This document shows, piece by piece, positions 56,960-64,000 of a stretch of 64,000 nt of DNA. Positions within the stretch are counted from its first letter, which is position 1. Every line of letters starts with the position of its first letter. The DNA is from Telopea speciosissima. Lineage: Eukaryota; Streptophyta; Magnoliopsida; Proteales; Proteaceae. The notes beneath the pieces were generated by a model. It ran no database searches. It was not told the DNA's origin and saw only the letters and a list, made by a program, of their open reading frames with translations. The stretch lies in contig NC_057923.1 in assembly GCF_018873765.1 (NCBI RefSeq), positions 61,560,593 to 61,624,592 on the forward strand, in the 5' to 3' direction. The position numbers and the translations under genes were made by a program.

Positions 56960-58676
56960 CTTATCAGTGGATGGTGTGGCCTCCCAGAGGGGGGTGAATT
57001 AGGTTATGCAGAAAGATGTGACAATTAAATTTTTTTTACCCTAATAAAAAAGATGAAAGCCTTTGTTGTAAAGAAAAACAGGACACAATTGAGAGAAGAG
57101 GGGGGGGGGGGAAGAGACAATGGAAGAGACGGTGCGATTTATAGTGGTTTGGCAACCTTGCCTACATCCACTCCCAAGTGATACTCACACACTTGAACTT
57201 TCCATTATGCTTCTCACAATTGTTTTCTCGGACCACAATAAACCCTTACAATGTAGCTTTCTACTTACTATAAACCTTTCATTGTTTTCCCGACTCACAA
57301 CAAATCTAAGTGCTTCAGCTAACACTCAAACCTTGCAATAATGAAGATTCACCAATCTCCCACTACTAGCTTTGAAGAGTGTTTGAGTGTTTTCACTCAA
57401 GATGCAAAGCCTCTAAAAGCCAAGATTTACAAATAAAAGCTCAAAATATAAAACTCACCAATCTCCCACTACAAGCTTTGAAGATTGTTTTCACTCATGA
57501 TGCAAAGCCTCTAAAAGCCAAGATTTACAAATAAAAGCTCAAACAGAACATTCTACAAAGGTAGAGTAAGCAAGTAAAAGCACAAGGTATGATTCTCAAA
57601 AACCTTTTAAAACAAGACCAAAAGATGTGCAAATGATATTCCAAAGTCTTGTGAAAAGATGTCTGAATCCCTTACTTATAGGCCAAGCAAAAGGTAAAAA
57701 CTAGCTGTTAGACTCTCTAAAGGTTAAAAAAAAATTGTCATTTTTTCACCAGTGTGGATGTTTGCACATGAGCGCAGAAGTTTGCACTCAAGTGTGCAGA
57801 CATCGGCACTTGAGTGTGGACGTCTGCACTCAGTTTTGCCTCTGAACAGTGCACGATAAATTGGCCATAACTTTCTCGTTTGAGCTCGGATTGACTTAAT
57901 TCTTGAACCATTGGAAGCAAACTCAGAGAGCTACAATTATTATATCTTGAGCTCGGGCCATATAAATGCAAGGGATTCTAAAATGCTTATGAAGTAACTG
58001 TATGTGCAGAAGCAGGATTCTGAACATGGACTAGTCTCGTTGTAAGATCCTAACTTCTCTTTATATCTGATCAACTTGATTCCAAATCCCAATGAAAGCG
58101 GACTTGAAGTCCTACAAGTCTCAGGTTGATCAGTTCATGGCTAACTCATTCTGAATTCCAAGATTGCATCCATCATTTACTTGGATGGGGTTAAGTCAGA
58201 CATCTGCGCTCGAGTGCGGATGTCCGTGTTGTTGTGCGGATGTTTACACAGAGGACCTGAGAACCGCTTAAAAAGTTCTGTTTCGGCTTGGACGTCCATG
58301 CTTGGGTAGGACGTTTGTCCTGAACACAGATTTTTTGTGTTTGGATTGAGCTAAGTCACAATATTAACGTCCTAAGTTAGGAGTATTGTTTCTTTAGGTC
58401 TTTAGTTACTTAAATAGGGCTTTTGAGAATCACTATTACAACACTTAGGAAATAAAACATTTATAAGTTTGAAACTAATTCCTAAGTCTTGATCTTCACG
58501 ATGTTTTCTTTAAACTTGATCTTCAATTTGAATGCTTAAACCGTTCATGACTTTGGCCTTACTGAAGTGAAGCTTGAGTCTTCCCATTTGGATTCTCAGC
58601 TTCATGCCATTTGTTATTGAGCTTGTCTTGGATCTTCTATTGAGATGCTTGCTCGATGACTCCATCCACTGATAAG
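56960..58676. mobile_element. 1.7-kb non-coding element with 15-bp inverted ends, BIO2 intron 3
   Basis: CTTATCAGTGGATGG at 56960 and its exact inverse CCATCCACTGATAAG at the right end bound a non-coding segment. The interior (GCCTCCCAGAGGGGGGTGAA near 56979) resembles a common plant LTR class, and TGGATGG...CCATCCA would satisfy TG...CA ends. It could thus be a solo LTR fossil or a non-autonomous DNA element. A direct target duplication was not found. Confidence 0.5.
57350..57545. repeat. Two-copy tandem repeat, 106-bp period
   Basis: CACCAATCTCCCACTAC to AAAATAAAAGCTC-type sequence occurs from 57350 and again from 57456 (shared GATGCAAAGCCTCTAAAAGC and CAAGATTTACAAATAAAAGC). The second unit lacks about 13 bases. 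Confidence 0.9.
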
Positions 58677-59687
58677 ACTGGGGGTCACTAAACAGCAGGA
58701 CCGATGAGTACTGTAGTACATCAAGTGAACCTATTCTTTAACAGAAGCAACTGGATAATATTATGCCTAATAATAAGGCCAACAGTATAGGCAATTGATA
58801 CTAAGGTTAAGCCACAAAGAAGGTCACAGTCCAAGGACAGATCTCATACTTAAACAGTAAGCTCACTGGAATGGAAACTTGCTGCCAAATTAAAAACTAG
58901 GAAGAAAACCTTTATCCCTTGTTCAATATCGTGTCAAACTGATATCAAAAGTAGATAATCATCATAGTATGAATCCCTTAAAATCCTAGTTTCAACCAAG
59001 GTCTAAAACAATAGATACTAATCAGTTTCCAAAAAGTAAGGGAGAACCAGAAGTAAGGAGACCTTGAATACTTCAAAAAACCCATCCACAGTTGATGTCT
59101 AGATTGGAAGTAATAGCTATGAATCAAAATTAGAAACTCAACTCAGATTTAGCAACTTACTGACACACATGTTTCTAGCCATTAGATGGACTTGAAACTG
59201 CTGTCGAATGAAGGCAGGGATATGGTTAACATGATAGCAGAAGGGTGTATTCAGTTGATGAATGGATGAAGTTCTATCAACTTGAACTTTCTGCTCGAAA
59301 TCTCCAGAATAAAGGATGCCGCAGGGTATAGATAAACTCCAAACACCTGATCTGTTGGGGAACTCGATGGATCAGACCTGGATCATCGACAGCACTTCCA
59401 ATAGCCTTCAAAGAAGTCTCAGTAGCCTCCAAACAGTAGTACAGTTGCAGGTTATGAAAATAGAAACTGAGAAGAAGAGAAGGTAGAGATGAAAGGAAGA
59501 AGACGAAGGGGTTATGACCAAGGCCTCTCACCTATGGCCTTGGTCAGTCTCTCACTAACCCTAAGGCATCTCACCTCTCAACGGCATCTCACAGCAAAAC
59601 TTGGCATAAACCAAACTTCTATTCATTAATCAAAATAGTTCCGGAGGACTCTAAGGTCCTTTACACTTATAACTGCCATTGCCCTAT
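58677..59687. other. BIO2 intron 3, unassigned DNA
   Basis: No exon found. The portion 59520-59640 (repeated CTCTCACC and CATCTCAC motifs) is similar in character to 38640-38780. Confidence 0.4.
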
Positions 59688-62600
59688 TGACGTATATAGA
59701 GTTCCACGAATATGGAAACTCTATATACGGTCTTGTGTTTATTTTTGACAAGTTCTCTTTCCTATTATCACATGTACACAATCGGTCTCTTTCCTATTAT
59801 CACATGTACACAATCCACATTATCACATGTGGAGAATTCACCCTTTCCTTCCAGGGATTATTCCCTTGCTCTTGTATGTATTCATCAAGATTATCAATGA
59901 AATTATACTGAGAATTCTCAAGCTCTAATATGGTATCATCCGCCGCTACTCTAGCGAGTTAGCGATCCTAGTCTTCATCTCCCCCTCTTCTTCTACAATG
60001 AGCGATGACCATGCTCTCATCGCCCCAAGTGCTACCGTGCCTGTGTTGGCACTCCCTTTCCTCAGACTCATCGTTACATCTCGATCAAGCTCACTTCCAA
60101 GAATTATTTGTTCTGGCAGACGCAAGTCGAACCATTTCTCCTGGCCCAAAATTTATTTGGGTACCTTGATGGATCCTTTACATGCCCCACCGATTCTCCT
60201 GCTGCTGCCCTTTGGCGTCATTAAGATGCTATGATTCAAAGTCTCTTGATTGCATCAATCTTTGAGGAGGTTTTCCCTCTCATCCTCGACGAATATTCGA
60301 GTAAGGAAATTTGGGATGCTTTCTCTACTTCTTTCTCATCCCCTTCTGAGAGTCGTTTATTGTCGCTTTCTATGGCTCTCCAAGACTCTCTCAAAAACCG
60401 GATGAGCCAGTGTCCCAATTTCTCACTCGCGCTAAGCTTATAGTGGCTGAGCTTTCTGCAGCCGGTCAACCTCTTCGCCCTAGCACCTTCAACATGCATG
60501 TTTATCGCGGTTTGAAAGCTGATTTCTGCAACATGGTTTCTTCTTTGCTTACTCGCACTGATGCGATCTCCTATGATGAATTACATGCTATGCTGCTTAG
60601 CCATGAGTTCCTTCATGGTTCCGCTTTGAACAAGCTCTCTCACTGAGTCATCTTCTTCGACCAGTCAACCAACGGCAAACACAGTTCAACAGGGTTCTTT
60701 CCCCTCTGATTACGGTGCTGCCCCTTCTTCTAAAGGTTCTACTCGCAGTCAAGGTGGTCGCGACCGTGGTTTTGGGGGCCGTTCATCATCGCAGGGGCCC
60801 ACTCCTTGGTGTACGGTTTGTCACAGGCTCTATCACATTGCTTCTCAATGCCATTACAAACATCAGCCCCACCTTTTTCACCACCCCACCACAACTGCCA
60901 ACCCCAATCCCATGCCCTACCGCCCATACCACAACCCCGCCCAACCTGCTGCCTACTATGCTAATCCTCCTTTACTCCCAACACTGCCACCTTCCACTGC
61001 CCTGACCTGGTATCTGGATACTGTTGCTTCTCACCATGTCACTCCGGATTTGCACTCTCTCTCTTCCTATGATAGCTATCACAGCCCTGATCAACTACAT
61101 GTTGGCAACACGGTAAGGGACTTGCAATCTCTAATGTTGGTACTGCTACTTATCCCTCTAGTTCTGATTCTCTTTCTTTTCGTGTCTCTAACATCTTGCA
61201 TGTTCCTTCCATCTCTAAAAATGTTCTTTCTGTTAAAAATTTTTGTCAAGAGAATGGCGTTTATTTTGAATTTCACTCTTGTCTTTTTTTTTTGGTTAAG
61301 GATCAGGTAACCAAGAAAATCCTTCTTTTTTGGATCGAGTAATAATGGTCTCTACACTGTCTCCTTTGATCTGGTTTCTTCTCCAACGGCCAATATTGCT
61401 GAACGAACATTGCTAGACGGTTGGCATCAACGCCTTGGTCATCCACCTAAACCTCTTTTACGTTTTATGCTTAGTCAAAATAATTTGCCTTGTCACTCCA
61501 CCCGTTTATCTAATTTATGTAATGCTTGTCAATTTGGCAAACCAAATCGTCTTTCTTTAGGACCTTCCTCTTCCCGTAGCTTATTTCCATTAGATTTAAT
61601 TTATAGTGATGTTTGGGGACCATCGCCTTCCACTTCTGTTGATGGTCACCGTTATTTTGTAATTTTTGTGGATGACTGCACTAAATATATTTGGTATTTT
61701 CCTCTTATTCGCAAGTCTGATGTTTTTTCTATTTGTCACACCTTTCAATTGGTTGTTGAGCGCCTTTTTAATCGTAAAATTCGTGTTGTTCAAACTGATT
61801 TGGGGGTGGGTGGTGAGTATCGCACTCTCCCCACCTTTTCACCTTTATTGGGATTTCTCATCACCTCTCTTGTCCTCACACTCATGAGCAACAAGGGGCT
61901 GTTTAGCGCCGCTACCATCACATTGTTGAAACTGGATTGTCTTTACTTGCCCATGGTCATGTTCCTCAGCAATATTGGCACTTTCCGTTTGAAACCACCA
62001 TTTTTCTTATTAATCGAATGCTTTCCCGTGTGTTTGATAAAATTTACCCGTTTCAACTAGTCCATCACAAAGCACCGGATTACTATTTTCTTCGTGTTTT
62101 TGGTTGTTTATGTTACCCGTATCTTTGCCCGTACAATCGCCACAAAATGGATTTTCGTTCCACCCCTTGTGTTTTTCTTGGTTACAATCCTTTCACACTG
62201 ACTACCGCTGCCTTGATCTTCGTTCCAAAAAATTGTGGATCGCTCGTCATGTTCGCTTCGATGAGCACGTCTTTCAGTTTCTCTCTCTCTCTCTCTCTCT
62301 AATTCTGCCCCCTCTACTTCGTCCTTCTCCCCTTCCCCTTGGGGTTCTATCCCTTGTGTTGTACCAACACCAACGGCTGCACCTCCCTTACCCGCGCTAC
62401 CGCCTACTAGTTGACCCCCCCACCAACTATACCATCCCCTCCCCCAATGCCCTTAACCCAACCCACTTCACCGCCATCCTCCCAAACCCCACCTGGCTCC
62501 CCTCTTCCACAACCCTCTCTTTCCCCATCACTGACCCCACCTCCCACCCGTTTTCGCTCCCTTCAGGAGCTTTACGTTGACCCTCCACCATCTGGTCACC

Positions 62601-64000
62601 CTATGCAATTACGCCCTTGGCTTTCTAGGCCTCATGCTTTATCTACTGATATTTCCCCCCTTTGAGCCTACATGTTTTTTCGCAAGCTTCCAAAGTTCTA
62701 GAGTGGCGGGCAGCTGTGGCTGATGAGTTTAATGCACTTATCAAGAATGGAACATGGTCCTTAGTTCCACGATCTTCCATAATGAATCTTGTAGGCTGCA
62801 AGTGGGTGTACTGCATCAAACGTAAGGCTGATGGCCCTCTTGAACGTTACAAGGCTAGATTGGTTGCGAAGGGCTTTCATCAGGACCCTGGAGTTGATTA
62901 TCTTGAACATGGTTCGAGAACTCGCGAGATCTCGCCGAGTTTCTCGGTATTTCAAAAAACCGAGTCGAAACCACCTACGCATTATATTTTTACAATTTCT
63001 CGCCGAGATCTCGAGATTTCGGCGAGATGTCGGTATCGGTTCTGGATATGGTTTTGACCCATATTTTTAACCCATTTTAGACCCATCTACCCCATTTAAA
63101 AGAACCTAACATGGACAGATCAATATGGGGAAGAATTCATTACTCGATCACATTTTATGTAACAAATTCAGAGAACATTGATGTAATGTACTTTTTATTT
63201 GAATGTTTTGATTGATATGTACTAAATTGAATGTTTTGATTGCTAATTTGCTATGTATTACAAAATTATGTGTAGAGTAGGTTGTTTTAGTATGACTTGT
63301 CGCCTACCAACCTATGGTCCAAAGTGAAACTCATATTTGGACTTGTTTTTTGGAAAATTTGGGCATGCCATTGTGTTTAAATGGCCTGAAATAGGCTGAA
63401 AACCAAGTTTCAGACCCAAAATATGTGTAAAACCCACCGAGTTGGGGGTCCGAGTCAAAAAAAAAAATGCAGTAACTCGCCGAGATCTCAACTCGTCTTG
63501 GTTTTTGGCTGGGCCGAGATGCCTCCGAGACCCGAGTTTTCAAACCTTGATCTTGAAACATTCAGCCCTATTGTCAAACCCATAACTATTCGATCCATTT
63601 TATCACTTGCAGTGTCACAAGGTTGGCCAGTTCGACAACTTGATGTACACAATGCATTTTTACATGGTATTCTTTCTGAGGACGTATATATGGCGCAGCC
63701 GCCAGGGTTTGTTGACACCACCCGTCCGGACTATGTGTGTAAGCTTCACAGATCTTTATATGGGCTGTAACAAGCCCCTTGTGCTTGGTTTCACCGCCTC
63801 TCCCAGTATCTTCTTCAACTTGGTTTTCGGGCATCTCAAACGGATCCATCTCTGTTTATTTTTAAGGATGTGCATCATACTATATATGTGCTTATTTATC
63901 TGGATGACATCTTAGTCATAAGCAATTCGGCTGATCAGGTAACCTTTCTCCTTGATCAACTGTCTTCTGAATTTTCAATCAAGGATCTTGGACCTGTCCT
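59688..64000 (+). mobile_element. Ty1-Copia element fossil, runs off the window
   Basis: A 5' LTR of about 233 bp (59688-59920, TGACGTATAT...GAATTCTCA) contains two full and one partial tandem copies of TATTATCACATGTACACAAT. It is followed by a Copia primer site (TGGTATCATC at 59931). Domain order then follows the family: gag (60000-60650), zinc knuckle (CTVCHRLYHIASQC, about 60810-60850), protease-like region (near 61010), pre-integrase and integrase (61410-62060; LDGWHQRLGHPPKPLL, DLIYSDVWGPSPS), a proline-rich linker, and reverse transcriptase from about 62790 to the window end ([39 protein letters not shown]). A separate element sits inside RT (62909-63549). The open frame is broken many times; the element is dead and old. 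The 3' LTR lies outside the window. Confidence 0.9.
62909..63549. mobile_element. Mutator-like insertion inside the Copia RT region
   Basis: The ends are inverted: ATGGTTCGAGAACTCG and, from the right, AAGGTTTGAAAACTCG; CTCGCCGAGATCTC motifs repeat near both ends. ATCTTGAAC (62900-62908) and ATCTTGAAAC (63550-63559) flank it, a 9-10-bp target duplication with one base lost. About 640 bp, no transposase. Confidence 0.85.

Noticed and set aside
1-64000. tRNA, rRNA, CRISPR, organelle-derived inserts
   Set aside because: I read both strands for conserved arms, rRNA cores and regularly spaced repeats and recognised none.

Overview
The window is nuclear DNA of a flowering plant. Genes have GT-AG introns, and the recognisable products are plant-specific: a cell-wall extensin/Ole e 1 protein, a WW-domain CFL1-like protein, a CTNIP/SCREW signalling-peptide precursor and plant-type biotin synthase BIO2. 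Intergenic DNA is AT-rich and packed with MITEs, LTR remnants and RTE/L1 LINE pieces, as in a medium-to-large woody-dicot genome. The species cannot be fixed from the sequence.

Layout. 1-3.4 kb: repeat-rich DNA. 3.47-5.44 kb (+): the last four coding exons of an unrecognised gene whose C-terminus resembles the bacterial SHOCT-like/YvlB-type domain. 7.3-11.7 kb (-): one very large extensin gene. Its two long repeat ORFs look like two genes, but they join exactly through a 234-bp intron inside an Ole e 1 domain. 11.7-24.9 kb: no gene, many MITEs and two L1 tails. 24.95-25.75 kb (-): a two-exon CFL1-like gene. 26-47.6 kb: a transposon graveyard, including a nested stack (LTR remnant, then a TIR-bounded 5.2-kb unit with a trichome-birefringence-like gene fragment, then an RTE LINE, then a solo LTR), a Copia fossil and a dense MITE cluster. 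48.19-48.42 kb (+): the CTNIP-type peptide gene. 50.0-51.0 kb: a large imperfect inverted repeat. 51.79 kb to beyond 56.64 kb (+): the first three exons of BIO2, whose introns are loaded with mobile DNA. The fourth exon is not visible, so intron 3 is longer than 7.3 kb and contains a degraded Copia element (59.69 kb to the window end) that itself carries a Mutator-like insertion.

The genes do not form a pathway. One acts in the cell wall, one probably in cuticle/epidermis regulation, one in defence or water-loss signalling and one in mitochondrial biotin synthesis. The most notable items are the double-sided extensin/Ole e 1 gene, the CTNIP precursor, the ~1-kb foldback just upstream of BIO2, the gene fragment inside a Harbinger-like unit, and several MITE families whose target-site duplications can be read directly.
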